Positions 37,950-51,759 of a stretch of 64,000 nt of DNA are shown piece after piece (positions within the stretch are counted from its first letter, which is position 1; the number at the start of each line of letters is the position of its first letter). The notes below the pieces were generated by a model that saw only the letters and a list, made by a program, of their open reading frames with translations, made no database searches and was not told where the DNA came from. The position numbers and the translations under genes were made by a program. The DNA is from Membranipora membranacea (Eukaryota; Bryozoa; Gymnolaemata; Cheilostomatida; Membraniporidae). The stretch covers positions 16,488,948 to 16,552,947 of the forward strand of contig OU612071.1 of the NCBI GenBank assembly GCA_914767715.1, in the 5' to 3' direction.

Positions 37950-38409
37950 GTCGATTTCTTGCAAAATACCTAGATCGAAAACGCATCGTCACAGGACGCT
38001 AATATGTTAGATGAGATATAGAGACATCATTGCGAACCTCAAAACAGAGTTTCAAACGTTTCTAAGCTAGAAAAGAATTCTGCCCAATTATTGACTAATT
38101 TCCCCAGGACCGTACCTACCGATTTTTGTCGATTTCTTGCAAAATACCTAGATAGAAAACTAATCGTCACAGGGAGCTAATATTTTATATGAGATATAAG
38201 GACGTCATTGCGAACCTCAAAACACAGTTTCAAGCGTTTCTAAGCGAGTATAGAATTCTGCTCAATTATTGGCTAATTTTCCGAAGACCGTACCTATCGA
38301 TTTTTGTCAATTTCTTGCACAATACCTCGATAGAATCCGCATCGTCACAGGGAGATAATTTTTTATATGAGCTAGAGGGATGTCATTGCAAACCTCAAAA
38401 AAAGAGTTT
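37950..38409 (+). repeat. Marker and A-run monomers leading into block B copy 3
   Basis: Follows 28966-29371 at an offset of 8984 and then joins block B at an offset of 8450. The difference of 534 bp corresponds to the 533-bp duplication present at 29182-29985 and absent here. Confidence 0.8.
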
Positions 38410-40689
38410 CAAGCGTTTTTAGGCAGTATAGAATTCTGCCCAATAATTGGCTATTTTTCCCAGGACCGTACCTATCGATTTTTCTCGATATCTTTCAAAA
38501 TACCTAGATAGAAAACGCATCGTCACAGGGAGCTAATATTTTAGATGAGACATAGGGACATCATCGCGAACTTCCAAACAGAGTTTCAAACGTTTCTAAG
38601 ATAGTAAAGAATTCTGCCCAAATATTGGCTATTTTTCCCAGGACCGTACCTATCGATTTTTGTCGATATCTTTCAAAATACCTAGAAAGAAAACGCATTG
38701 TTACAGGGAGCTAATACTTTAGATGAGATATAGAGACATCATTGCGAACCTCAAAACAGAGTTTCAAGCGTTTCTAAGCTAGTAAATATTTCTGCCCAAT
38801 TATTGGCTAATTTCCCCAGGACCATACCTATCGATTATGTCGATATTTTGCAAAATACCTAGATCGAAAACGCATCGTCACAGGGAGATAATATTATAGA
38901 TAAGATATAGGGACGTCATTGCGAACTTCAAAACGGAGTTTCAAACGTTTCTAAGCTGGTAAAGATTTCTGCCCAATTATTGGCTAATTTCCCCAGGACC
39001 GTACCTATCGATTTTGTCGATCTTTTGCAAAATACCTAGATCGAAAACGCATCGTCACAGGGAGCTAATATTAAATATGAGATATAGGGACGTCATCTCA
39101 AACCTCAAAACAGAGTTTCAAGGGTTTCTAAGCGAGTAAAGAATTCTGCCCAATTATTTGCTAATTTCCCCAGGACCGTACCTATCGATTTTTGTCGATT
39201 TCTTGCAAAATACCTAGATAGAAAACGCATAGTAACAGAGAGCTAATATTTTAGATGAGATAGAGGGACGTCATTGCGAACTTCAAAACAGAGCCCATCG
39301 TCACAGGGAGCCAATATTTTAGATGAGATATAGGGACATCATTGCGAACCTCAAAACAGAGTTTCAAGCGTTTCTAAGCGAGTAAAGAATTCTGCCCAAT
39401 TATTGGCTAATTTTTTCCAGGACCGTACCTATCGATTTTTGTCGATTTCTTGAAACATACCTCGATAGAATACGCATCGTCACAGGGATCTAATAATTTA
39501 TATGAGATATAGGGACGTCATTGCAAACCTCATAACAGAGTTTCAAGTGCTTCTAAGCGAGTAGAGAATTCTGCCAAATTATTGGATAATTTCCCCAGGA
39601 CCGTACCTATCGATTTTGTCTATTTTTTGCAAAATACCTAGATCGAAAACGCATCGTCACAGGGAGCTAATATTTAATATGAGATATAGGGACGTCGTCT
39701 CAGACCTCAAAACAGAGTTTCAAACGTTTCTAAGCTGGTAAAGATTTCTGCCCAATTATTGGCTAATTTCCCCAGGACCGTACTTATCGATTTTGTCGAT
39801 TTTTTGCAAAATACCTAGATCGAAAACGCATCGTCACAGGGAGCTAATATTAAATATGAGATATAGGGACGTCATCTCAAACCTCAAAACAGAGTTTCAA
39901 GGGTTTCTAAGCGAGTAAAGAATTCTGCCCAATTATTTGCTAATTTTCCCAGGACCGTACCTATCGATTTTTGTCGATTTCTTGCAAAATACCTAGATAG
40001 AAAACGAATCGTCACAGGGAGCTAATATTTTAGATGACATATAGGGACATCAATGCGGACCTCAAAACAGAGTTTCTGGCGTTTCTAAGCTAGTAAAGAA
40101 TTTTGCCCAATTATTGGCTAATTTCCCAAGGACCGTACCTATCGATTTTTGTCGATTTCTTGCAAAACACCAAGATAGAAAACGCATCGTCACAGGGAGC
40201 TAATATTTTAGATGAGATATAGAGACGTCATTGCGAACTTCAAAACAGAGTCTCAAGCGTTTCTAAGCGGGTAAAGAATTCTGCCCAATTACTGGCTAGT
40301 TTCCCCAGGACTGTACCTATCGATTTTTGTCGATCTCTTGCAAATTACCTTGATAGAATACGCATCGTCACGGGGAGCTATTATTTTAGATGAGATATAG
40401 GGACGTCATTGCGAACTTCAAAACAGAGCCCATCGTCAAAGGGAGCTAATATTTTAGATGAGATATAGGGACATCATTGCGAACCTCAAAACAGAGTTTC
40501 AAGCGTTTCTAAGCTAGTAAAGAATTCTGCCCAATTATTGGCTAATTTCCCCAGGACCGTACCTATCGATTTTTGTCGATTTTTTGGAAAATACCTAGAT
40601 CGAAAGCGCATCGTCACAGGGAGCCAATATTTTAGATGAGATGTAGGGACGTCATTGCGAACTTCAAAACAGAGCTTCAAACGTTTCTA
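38410..40689 (+). repeat. Triplicated block B, copy 3
   Basis: Near-identical to 33651-35930 (offset 4759). Private changes include ACCATACC near 38821, CAGAGAGC near 39236, TTGAAACATACC near 39450, TTTTTGGAAAAT near 40582 and AGAGCTTC near 40673. Short units are at 39294 and 40429. After this copy the short units stop for about 10 kb. Confidence 0.87.
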
Positions 40690-41594
40690 TGCTAGTAAAG
40701 AATTCTGCCCAATTATTGGCTAATTTCCCCAGGACCGTACCTATCGATTTTTGTCGATTTTTTGCAAGACACCTAGATCGAAAACACATCGTCACAGGGA
40801 GCTAATATTTTAGATGAGATATAGGGACGTCATTGCGAACTTCAAAACAGAGTTTTAAGCGTTTCTAAGCTAGTAAAGAATTCTGCCCAATTATTGGCTA
40901 TTTTCCCCAGGACCGTACCTATCGATTTTTGTCGATTTTTTGCAAAATACCTAGATAGAAAATGCATCGTAACAGGGAGGTAATATTTTAGATGAGATCT
41001 AGAGACATCATTGCGAACCTCAAAACAGAGTTTCAAGCGTTTCTAAGCTAGTAAAGATTTCTGCCCCATTATTGGCTAATTTCCCTAGGACCGTACCTAT
41101 CGATTATTGTCGATTTTTTGCAAAATACCTAGATCGAAAACGCATCGTCACAGGGAGCCAATATTTTAGATGAGATATAGGGACGTCATTGCGAACTTCA
41201 AAACAGAGTTTCAAACGTTTCTAAGCTAGTAAAGAATTCTGCCCAATTATTGGCTAATTTCCCCAGGACCGTACCTATCAATTTTTGTCGAATTTTTGCA
41301 AAATACCTAGATCGAAAATGCATCGTCACACTGAGCTAATATTTTAGATGAGATATAGAGACATCATTGCGAACCTCAAAACAGAGTTTCAAACGTTTCT
41401 AAGCTAGTAAAGAATTCTGCCCAATTATTGGCTAATTTCCCCAGGACCGTACCTATCGATTTTTGTCGATATCTTGCAAAATACCTAGATAGAAAACGCA
41501 TTGTTACAGGGAGCTACTATTTTAGATGAGATCTAGAGACATCATTGCGAACCTCAAAACAGAGTTTCAAACGTTTCTAAGCTAGTAAAGAATT
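40690..41594 (+). repeat. Monomers with twin at 4.8-5.3 kb
   Basis: 40818-41288 matches 4840-5310. One monomer at 40740-40800 has TTGCAAGACACC and AACACATCG, a form also at 8370-8400 and 21140-21170. The last monomers carry ACACTGAGC (41331) and GAGATCTAGAG (41527). Confidence 0.78.
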
Positions 41595-42714
41595 CTGCCC
41601 AATTATTTGCTAATTTCCCCAGGACCGTACTTATCGATTTTTGTCGATTTTTTGCAAAATACCTAGATCGAAAACGCATCGTCACAGGGAGCTAATATTT
41701 TAGATGAGATATAGGGACGTCATTGCGAACTTGAAAACAGAGTTTCAAACGTTTCTAAGCTAGTAAAGAATTCTGCCCAATTATTGGCTAATTTCCCAAG
41801 GACCGTACCTATCGATTTTTGTCGTTTTTTTTGCAAAATACCTAGATCGAAAACGCATCGTCACAGGGAGCTAGTATTTTAGATGAGATATAGGGACGTC
41901 ATTGCAAACTTCAAAACAGAGTTTCAAACGTTTCTAAGCTAGCAAAGAATTCTGCCCAATTATTGGCTATTTTCATCAGGACCGTACCTATCGATTTTTG
42001 TCGAATTTTTGCAAAATACCTAGATCGAAAACGCTTCGACACAGGGAGCTAATATTTTAGATGAGATATAGAGACATCATCGCGAACCTCAAAACAGAGT
42101 TTCAAACGTTTCTAAGCGAGTAAATAATTCTCTCAAATTATTTGCTAATTTCCCCAGGACCGTACCTATCGATTTTTGTTGATTTCTTGCAAAATACCTC
42201 GATAGAATACGCATATTCACAGGGAGATAATATTTTATATGACATATGGGGACGTCATTGCGAACCTCAAAACAGAGTTTCAAGCGATTCTAAGCTAGTA
42301 AAGATTTCTGCCAAATTATTGGCTAATTTCCCCAGGACCGTACCTATCGATTTTTTGTCGATTTTTTGCAAAGTACCTAGATCGAAAACGCATCGTCACA
42401 GGGAGGTAATATTAAATATGAGATATAGGGACGTCATCTCATACCTCAAAACAGAGTTTCAAGGGTTTCTAAGCGAGTAAAGAATTCTGCCTAATTATTT
42501 GCTAACTTCCCCAGGACCGTACCTATCGATTTTTGTCGATTTCTTGCAAAATACCTAGATAGAAAACTAATCATCACAGGGAGCTAATATTTTAGATGAG
42601 ATATAGGGACATCATTGCGAACTTCAAAACAGAGTTTCAAACGTTTCTAAGATAGTAAAGAATTCTGCCCAATTATTGGTTATTTTCCCCAGGGCCGTAC
42701 CTATCGATTTTTGT
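41595..42714 (+). repeat. Copy of 32076-33194
   Basis: Offset 9519, rising to 9520 after an extra T at about 42352. The GTCGTTTTTTTTGC run near 41825 is one T longer than at 32305. It contains the TTATATGAC/TATGGGG monomer and the TTAAATATGAG marker monomer (42411). Confidence 0.82.
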
Positions 42715-45040
42715 CGATTTCTTGCAAAATACCTAGATCGAAAACGCATCGTCACAGGGAGCTAATATGTTAGATGAGATATAGAGACATCATTGCGAAC
42801 CTCAAAACAGAATTTCAAGCGTTTCTAAGCTAGTAAAGAATTCTGCCCAATTATGGGCTAATTTCCCCAGGACTGTACCTATCGATTTTTGTCGATTTTT
42901 TTGCAAAAATACCTAGATCGAAAACGCATCGTCACAGGGAGCCAGTATTTTAGATGAGATATAGGGACGTCATTGCGAACTTCAAAACAGAGTTTCAAAC
43001 GTTTCTAAGCTAGTAAAGAATTCTGCCAATTATTGGCTAATTTCCCCAGGACCGTACCTATCGATTTTTGTCGATATCTTGCAAAATACCTAGATAGAAA
43101 ACGCATTGTTACAGGGGAGCTACTATTTTAGATGAGATATAGAGACATCATTGCGAACCTCAAAAACAGAGTTTCAAGCGATTCTAAGCTAGTAAAGAAT
43201 TCTGCCCAATTATTGGCTAATTTCCCAGGACTGTACCTATCGATTTTTGTCGATTTTTTGCAAAATACCTAGATCGAAAACGCATCGTCACAGGGAGCTA
43301 ATGTTAAATATGAGATATAGGGACGTCATCTCAAACCTCAAAACAGAGTTTCAAGGGTTTCTAAGCGAGGTAAAGAATTCTGCCCAATTATTTGCTAATT
43401 TCCCCCAGGGACCGTACTTATCGATTTTTGTCGATTACTTGCAAAATACCTAGATAGAAAACGCATTCTTACAGGGAGCTAATATTTTAGATGAGATATA
43501 GAGACATCATTGCGAACCTCAAAAACAGAGTTTCAAGCGATTCTAAGCTAGTAAAGATTTCTGCCAAATTATTGGCTAATTTCCCCAGGACCGTACCTAT
43601 CGATTTCTGTCGATTTTTTGCAAAGTACCTAGATCGAAAACGCATCGTCACAGGGAGCTATTATTTTAGATGAGATATAGGGACGTCATTGCGAACTTCA
43701 ATACAGAGTTTCAAACGTTTCTAAGCTAGTAAAGAATTCTGCCCAATTATTGGCTAATTTCCCCAGGACCGTACCTGTCAATTTTTGTCGATTTTTTGCA
43801 AAATACCTAGATCGAAAACGCATCGTCACAGGAAGATAATATTTTAGATGAGATATAGGGACGTCATTGCGAACTTCAAAACAGAGTTTCAAACGTTTCT
43901 AAGCTAGTAAAGAATTCTGCCCAATTATTGGCTAATTTCCCCAGGACCGTACCTATCGATTTTTGTCGATATCTTGCAAAATACCTAGATAGAAAACGCA
44001 TTGTTACAGGGAGCTACTATTTTAGATGAGATATAGAGACATCATTGCGAACCTCAAAACAGAGTTTCAAGCGTTTCTAAGCTAGTAAAGAATTCTGCCC
44101 AATTATGGGCTTATTTCCCCAGGACTGTACCTATCGATTTTTGTCGATTTTTTTGCAAAATACCTAGATCGAAACGCATCGTCACAGGGAGCCAATATTT
44201 TAGATGAGATATAGGGACGTCATTGCGAACTTCAAAACAGAGTTTCAAACGTTTCTAAGCTAGTAAAGAATTCTGCCCAATTATTGGCTAATTTCCCCAG
44301 ACCGTACCTATCGATTTCTGTCGAATTTTCGCAAAATACCTAGATCGAAAACGTATCGTCACAGGGGAGCTAATAATTTATATGAGATATAGGGACATCA
44401 TTGCGAACCTCAAAAACAGAGTTTCAAGCGTTTCTAAGCGAGTAAAGAATTCTGCCCAATTATTGGCTAATTTTTTCCAGAACCGTACCTATCGATTTTT
44501 GTCGATTACTTGCAAAATACCTAGATAGAAAACGCATTGTTACAGGGAGCTAATATTTTAGATGAGATATAGAGACATCATTGCGAACCTCAACACAGAG
44601 TTTCAAGCGATTCTAAGCTAGTAAAGATTTCTGCCAAATTATTGGCTAATTTCCCAAGGACCGTACCTATCGATTTTTGTCGATTTTTTGCAAAGTACCT
44701 AGATCGAAGACGCATCGTCACAGGGAGCTATTATTTTAGATGAGATATAGGGACGTCATTGCGAACTTCAATACAGAGTTTCAAACGTTTCTAAGCTAGT
44801 AAAGAATTCTGCCCATTTATTGGCTAATTTCCCCAGGACCGTACCTATCGATTTTTTGTCGATTTCTTGCAAAATACCTCGATAGAATGCGCATCGTCAC
44901 AGGGAGCTAATATTTTATATGAGATATAGGGGCGTCATTGCGAACCCCAAAACAGAGTTTCAAGCGTTTCTAAGCGAGTAAATAATTCTGCCTAATTATT
45001 GGCTAATTTCCCCAGGCCCGTACCTATCGATTTTTGTCGA
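42715..45040 (+). repeat. 7-monomer HOR copies carrying many homopolymer indels
   Basis: Corresponds to about 47700-49900 (offset about 4981 at 43698/48679). It differs mainly by one-base length changes in homopolymers: CAAAAAC, ACAGGGGAGC, TCCCCCAGGGACC, CGAGGTAAAG, GATTTTTTTGC and CGAAACGC. The underlying unit, marked by AATTATGGGC, has a period of about 1245 bp. The indels look technical rather than biological; the base-level sequence here should not be trusted. Confidence 0.75.
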
Positions 45041-46249
45041 TTTTTTGCAAAATACCTAGATGGAAAATGCATCGTAACAGGGAGGTAATATTTTAGATGA
45101 GATCTAGAGACATCATTGCGAACCTCAAAACAGAGTTTCAAGCGTTTCTAAGCTAGTAAATATTTCTGCCCAATTATTGGCTAATTTCCCTAGGACCGTA
45201 CCTATCGATTATTTTCGATTTTTTCAAAATACCTAGATCGAAAACGCATCGTCACAGGGAGCTAATGTTAAATATGAGATATAGGGACGTCATCTCAAAC
45301 CTCAAAACAGAGTTTCAAGGGTTTCTAAGCGAGTAAATATTTCTGCCCAATTATTTGCTAATTTCCCTAGGACCGTACCTATCGATTTTTGTCGATATCT
45401 TGCAAAATACCTAGATAGAAAACGCATTGTTACAGGGAGCTAATATTTTAGATGAGATATAGGGACGTCATTGCGAACTTCAAAACAGAGTTTCAAGCGT
45501 TTCCAAGCTAGTAAAGATTTCTGCCCAAGTAATGGCTAATTTCCCTAGGACCGTACCTATCGATTTTTGTCGATTTTTTGCAAAATACCTAGATCGAAAA
45601 CGCATCGTCACAGGGAGCTAATATTTTAGATGAGATATAGGGACGTCATTGCGAACTTCAAAACAGAGTTTCAAACATTTCTAAGCTAGTAAAGAATTCT
45701 GCCCAATTATTGGCTAATTTCCCAAGGACCGTACCTATCGATTTTTGTCGTTTTTTGCAAAATACATAGATCGAAAACGCATCGTCACAGGGAGCCAATA
45801 TTTTAGATGAGATATAGGGACGTCATTGCGAACTTCAAAACAGAGTTTCAAACGTTTCTAAGCTAGTAAAGAAATCTGCCCAATTATTGGCTAATTTCCC
45901 AAAGACCGTACCTATCGATTTTTGTCGTTTTTTGCAAAATACCTAGATCGAAAACGCATCGTCACAGGGAGCCAATATTTTAGATGAGATATAGGGACGT
46001 CATTGCAAACTTCAAAACAGAGTTTCAAACGTTTCTAAGCTAGTAAAGAATTCTGCCCAATTATTGGCTAATTTCCCCAGGACCGTACCTATCGATTTTT
46101 GTCGAATTTTTGCAAAATACCTAGATCGAAAACGTATCGTCACAGGGAGCTAATATTTTAGATGAGATATAGGGGCGTCATTGCGAACTTCAAAACAGAG
46201 TTTCAAACGTTTCTAAGCTATTGAAGAATTCTGCCCAATTATTGGTTAA
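45041..46249 (+). repeat. Monomer block shared with 51.76-53.0 kb
   Basis: 45044-45365 matches 51760-52081 (offset 6716), and 45485-46085 matches 52380-52980 (offset 6895). The 179-bp increase is one extra monomer in the right-hand copy (around 52160-52340). Markers are GATTATTTTCGA, CCCAAGTA, TCGTTTTTTGC and AATACATAG. Confidence 0.8.
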
Positions 46250-47494
46250 GTTCCCAGGACCGTACCTATCGATTTTTGTCGATTTTTTGCAAAATACCTA
46301 GATCGAAAACGCATCGTCACAGGAAGCTAATATTTTAGATGAGATATAGGGACGTCATTGCGAACTTCAAAACAGAGTTTCAAACGTTTCTAAGCTAGTA
46401 AAGAATTCTGCCCAATTATTGGCTAATTTCCCCAGGACCGTACCTATCGATTTTTGTCGATATCTTGCAAAATACCTAGATAGAAAACGCATTGTTACAT
46501 GGAGCTACTATTTTAGATGAGATATAGAGACATCATTGCGAACCTCAAAACAGAATTTCAAGCGTTTCTAAGCTAGTAAAGACTTCTGCCCAATTATGGG
46601 CTAATTTCCCCAGGACTGTACCTATCGATTTTTGTCGATTTTTTTGCAAAATACCTAGATCGAAAACGCATCGTCACAGGGAGCCAATATTTTAGATGAG
46701 ATATAGGGACGTCATTGCGAACTTCAAAACAGAGTTTCAAACGTTTCTAAGCTAGTAAAGAATTCTGCCAATTATTGGCTAATTTCCCCAGGACCGTACC
46801 TATCGATTTTTGTCGATATCTTGCAAATTACCTAGATAGAAAACGCATTGTTACAGGGAGCTACTATTTTAGATGAGATATAGAGACATCATTGCGAACC
46901 TCAAAACAGAGTTTCAAGCGATTCTAAGCTAGTAAAGAATTCTGCCCAATTATTGGCTAATTTCCCCAGGACTGTACCTATCGATTTTTGTCGATTTTTT
47001 GCAAAATACCTAGATCGAAAACGCATCGTCACAGGGAGCTAATGTTAAATATGAGATATAGGGACGTCATCTCAAACCTCAAAACAGAGTTTCAAGGGTT
47101 TCTAAGCGAGTAAAGAATTCTGCCCAATTATTTGCTAATTTCCCCAGGACCGTACTTATCGATTTTTGTCGATTACTTGCAAAATACCTAGATAGAAAAC
47201 GCATTCTTACAGGGAGCTAATATTTTAGATGAGATATAGAGACATCATTGCGAACCTCAAAACAGAGTTTCAAGCGATTCTAAGCTAGTAAAGAATTCTG
47301 CCCAATTATTGGCTAATTTCCCCAGGACCGTACCTGTCAATTTTTGTCAATTTTTTGCAAAATACCTAGATCGAAAACGCATCGTCACAGGGAGCTATTA
47401 TTTTAGATGAGATATAGGGACGTCATTGCGAACTTCAATACAAATTTCAAACGTTTCTAAGCTAGTAAAGAATTCTGCCCAATTATTGGCTAAT
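46250..47494 (+). repeat. 1245-bp HOR unit (seven monomers), copy 1
   Basis: Repeats at 47495-48739. It contains TTACATGGAGC, CAGAATTTCAAGCG with AATTATGGGC, the TTAAATATGAG marker monomer (47043) and GCATTCTTACAGG. One monomer has a 2-bp deletion (ATACAAATTTC at about 47440, for ATACAGAGTTTC). Confidence 0.82.
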
Positions 47495-48739
47495 TTCCCC
47501 AGGACCGTACCTGTCAATTTTTGTCGATTTTTTGCAAAATACCTAGATCGAAAACGCATCGTCACAGGAAGATAATATTTTAGATGAGATATAGGGACGT
47601 CATTGCGAACTTCAAAACAGAGTTTCAAACGTTTCTAAGCTAGTAAAGAATTCTGCCCAATTATTGGCTAATTTCCCCAGGACCGTACCTATCGATTTTT
47701 GTCGATAGCTTGCAAAATACCTAGATAGAAAACGCATTGTTACATGGAGCTACTATTTTAGATGAGATATAGAGACATCATTGCGAACCTCAAAACAGAA
47801 TTTCAAGCGTTTCTAAGCTAGTAAAGAATTCTGCCCAATTATGGGCTAATTTCCCCAGGACTGTACCTATCGATTTTTGTCGATTTTTTGCAAAATACCT
47901 AGATCGAAAACGCATCGTCACAGGGAGCCAATATTTTAGATGAGATATAGGGACGTCATTGCGAACTTCAAAACAGAGTTTCAAACGTTTCTAAGCTAGT
48001 AAAGAATTCTGCCAATTATTGGCTAATTTCCCCAGGACCGTACCTATCGATTTTTGTCGATATCTTGCAAAATACCTAGATAGAAAACGCATTGTTACAG
48101 GGAGCTACTATTTTAGATGAGATATAGAGACATCATTGCGAACCTCAAAACGGAGTTTCAAGCGATTCTAAGCTAGTAAAGAATTCTGCCCAATTATTGG
48201 CTAATTTCCCCAGGACTGTACCTATCGATTTTTGTCGATTTTTTGCAAAATACCTAGATCGAAAACGCATCGTCACAGGGAGCTAATGTTAAATATGAGA
48301 TATAGGGACGTCATCTCAAACCTCAAAACAGAGTTTCAAGGGTTTCTAAGCGGGTAAAGAATTCTGCCCAATTATTTGCTAATTTCCCCAGGACCGTACT
48401 TATCGATTTTTGTCGATTACTTGCAAAATACCTAGATAGAAAACGCATTCTTACAGGGAGCTAATATTTTAGATGAGATATAGAGACATCATTGCGAACC
48501 TCAAAACAGAGTTTCAAGCGATTCTAAGCTAGTAAAGATTTCTGCCAAATTATTGGCTAATTTCCCCAGGACCGTACCTATCGATTTCTGTCGATTTTTT
48601 GCAAAGTACCTAGATCGAAAACGCATCGTCACAGGGAGCTATTATTTTAGATGAGATATAGGGACGTCATTGCGAACTTCAATACAGAGTTTCAAACGTT
48701 TCTAAGCTAGTAAAGAATTCTGCCCAATTATTGGCTAAT
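47495..48739 (+). repeat. 1245-bp HOR unit, copy 2
   Basis: Tandem partner of 46250-47494 at offset 1245. Private features include TCGATAGCTTGC (47704) and ACGGAG (48150). It is also the clean counterpart of the indel-rich region beginning at 42.7 kb. Confidence 0.82.
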
Positions 48740-49900
48740 TTCCCCAGGACCGTACCTGTCAATTTTTGTCGATTTTTTGCAAAATACCTAGATCGAAAAC
48801 GCATCGTCACAGGAAGATAATATTTTGGATGAGATATAGGGACGTCATTGCGAACTTCAAAACAGAGTTTCAAACGTTTCTAAGCTAGTAAAGAATTCTG
48901 CCCAATTATTGGCTAATTTCCCCAGGACCGTACCTATCGATTTTTGTCGATATCTTGCAAAATACCTAGATAGAAAACGCATTGTTACAGGGAGCTACTA
49001 TTTTAGATGAGATATAGAGACATCATTGCGAACCTCAAAACAGAGTTTCAAGCGTTTCTAAGCTAGTAAAGAATTCTGCCCAATTATGGGCTAATTTCCC
49101 CAGGACTGTACCTATCGATTTTTGTCGATTTTTTGCAAAATACCTAGATCGAAAACGCATCGTCACAGGGAGCCAATATTTTAGATGAGATATAGGGACG
49201 TCATTGCGAACTTCAAAACAGAGTTTCAAACGTTTCTAAGCTAGTAAAGAATTCTGCCCAATTATTGGCTAATTTCCCCAGGACCGTACCTATCGATTTC
49301 TGTCGAATTTTCGCAAAATACCTAGATCGAAAACGTATCGTCACAGGGAGCTAATAATTTATATGAGATATAGGGACATCATTGCGAACCTCAAAACAGA
49401 GTTTCAAGCGTTTCTAAGCGAGTAAAGAATTCTGCCCAATTATTGGCTAATTTTTTCCAGAACCGTACCTATCGATTTTTGTCGATTACTTGCAAAATAC
49501 CTAGATAGAAAACGCATTGTTACAGGGAGCTAATATTTTAGATGAGATATAGAGACATCATTGCGAACCTCAACACAGAGTTTCAAGCGATTCTAAGCTA
49601 GTAGAGATTTCTGCCAAATTATTGGCTAATTTCCCAAGGACCGTACCTATCGATTTTTGTCGATTTTTTGCAAAGTACCTAGATCGAAAACGCATCGTCA
49701 CAGGGAGCTATTATTTTAGATGAGATATAGGGACGTCATTGCGAACTTCAATACAGAGTTTCAAACGTTTCTAAGCTAGTAAATAATTCTGCCCATTTAT
49801 TGGCTAATTTCCCCAGGACCGTACCTATCGATTTTTGTCGATTTCTTGCAAAATACCTCGATAGAATACGCATCGTCACAGGGAGCTAATATTTTATATG
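48740..49900 (+). repeat. Third, partial copy of the 1245-bp HOR
   Basis: Continues the seven-monomer order (AATTATGGGC at about 49085) and then follows 44280-44920, with TTCTGTCGAATTTTCGC, AATAATTTATATGAG and the CAACACAGAG monomer. Confidence 0.75.
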
Positions 49901-51759
49901 AGATATAGGGACGTCATTGCGAACTTCAAAACAGAGTTTCAAACGTTTCTAAGCTAGTAAAGAATTCTGCCCAATTATTGGCTAATTTCCCCAGGACCGT
50001 ACCTATCGATTTTTGTCGATTTCTTGCAAAATACCTCGATAGAATACGCATCGTCACAGGGAGCTAATATTTTAGATGAGATATAGGGACGTCATTGCGA
50101 ACTTCAAAACAGAGTTTCAAACGTTTCTAAGCTAGTAAAGAATTCTGCCCAATTATTGGCTAATTTCCCCAGGACCGTACCTATCGATTTTTGTCTATAT
50201 CTTGCAAAATACCTAGATAGAAAACGCATTGTTACAGGGAGCTACTATTTTAGATGAGATATAGAGACATCATTGCGAACCTCAAAACAGAGTTTCAAAC
50301 GTTTCTAAGCTAGTAAAGAATTCTGCCCAATTATTGGCTAATTTCCCCAGGACCGTACCTATCGATTGTTGTCGATTTTTTGCAAAATACCTAGATAGAA
50401 AACGCATCGTTACAGGGAGCTAATATTTTAGATGAGATATAGAGACGTCATTGCAAACTTCAAAACAGAGTCTCAAGCGTTTCTAAGCGGGTAAAGAATT
50501 CTGTCCAATTATTGGCTATTTTCCCCAGGACTGTACCTATCGATTTTTGTCGATCTCTTGCAAATTACCTTGATAGAATACGCATCGTCACGGGGAGCTA
50601 ATATTTTAGATGAGATATAGGGACGTCATTGCGAACTTCAAAACGGAGCCCATCGTCACAGGGAGCTAATATTTTAGATGAGATATAGGGACATCATTGC
50701 GAACCTCAAAACAGAGTTTCAAACGTTTCTAAGCTAGTAAAGAATTCTGCCCAATTATTGGCTTTTTTCCCCAGAACCGTACCTATCGATTTTTGTCGAA
50801 TTTTTGCAAAATACCTAGATCGAAAACGTATCGTCACAGGGAGCTAATAATTTATATGAGATATAGGGACATCATTGCGAACCTCAAAACAGAGTTTCAA
50901 GCGTTTCTAAGCGAGTAAAGAATTCTGCCCAATTATTGGCTAATTTTTTCCAGAACCGTACCTATCGATTTTTGTCGATTACTTGCAAATACCTAGATAG
51001 AAAACGCATTGTTACAGGGAGCTAATATTTTAGATGAGATATAGAGACATCATTGCGAACCTCAAAACAGAGTTTCAAGCGATTCTAAGCTAGTAAAGAT
51101 TTCTGCCAAATTATTGGCTAATTTCCCCAGGACCGTACCTATCGATTTTTGTCGATTTTTTGCAAAGTACCTAGATCGAAAACGCATCGTCACAGGGAGC
51201 TATTATTTTAGATGAGATATAGGGACGTCATTGCAAATTTAAAACAGAGCCCATCGTCACAGGGAGCCAATATTTTAGATGAGATATAGGGACATCATTG
51301 CGAACCTCAAAACAGAGTTTCAAGCGTTTCTAAGCGAGTAAAGAATTCTGCCCAATTATTGGCTAATTTTTTCCAGAACCGTACCTATCGATTTTTGTCG
51401 ATTTGTTGCAAAATACCTCGATTGAATACGCATCGTCACAGGGAGCTAATAATTTATATGAGATATAGGGACGTCATTGCAAACCTCATGACAGAGTTTC
51501 AAGTGCTTTTAAGCGAGTAAATATTTCTGCCCAATTATTGGCTAATTTCCCCAGGAATGTACCTATCGATTTTGTCGATTTTTTGCAAAATACCTAGATC
51601 GAAAACGCACAGTCACAGGGAGCTAATATTTTAGATGAGATATAGGGACGTCATTGCGAACTTCAAAACAGAGTTTTAAGCGTTTCTAAGCTAGTAAAGA
51701 ATTCTGCCCAATTATTGGCTATTTTCCCCAGGACCGTACCTATTGATTTTTGTCGATTT
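49901..51759 (+). repeat. Mixed monomers with two short units
   Basis: 50418-50718 matches 13201-13501 about 37.2 kb away, sharing GAGTCTCAAGCG, CGGGTAAAG, CTTGATAGAATACG, CACGGGGAGC and the short-unit junction (50649; ACGGAG variant in both). A second short unit is at 51250. The AATAATTTATATGAG/CATGACAG type is at 51447-51510. Confidence 0.8.

Noticed and set aside
43247-43673. Open frames of 60-68 residues at 43247 and 43491
   Set aside because: They lie in the region with many homopolymer indels and partly exist because of them.
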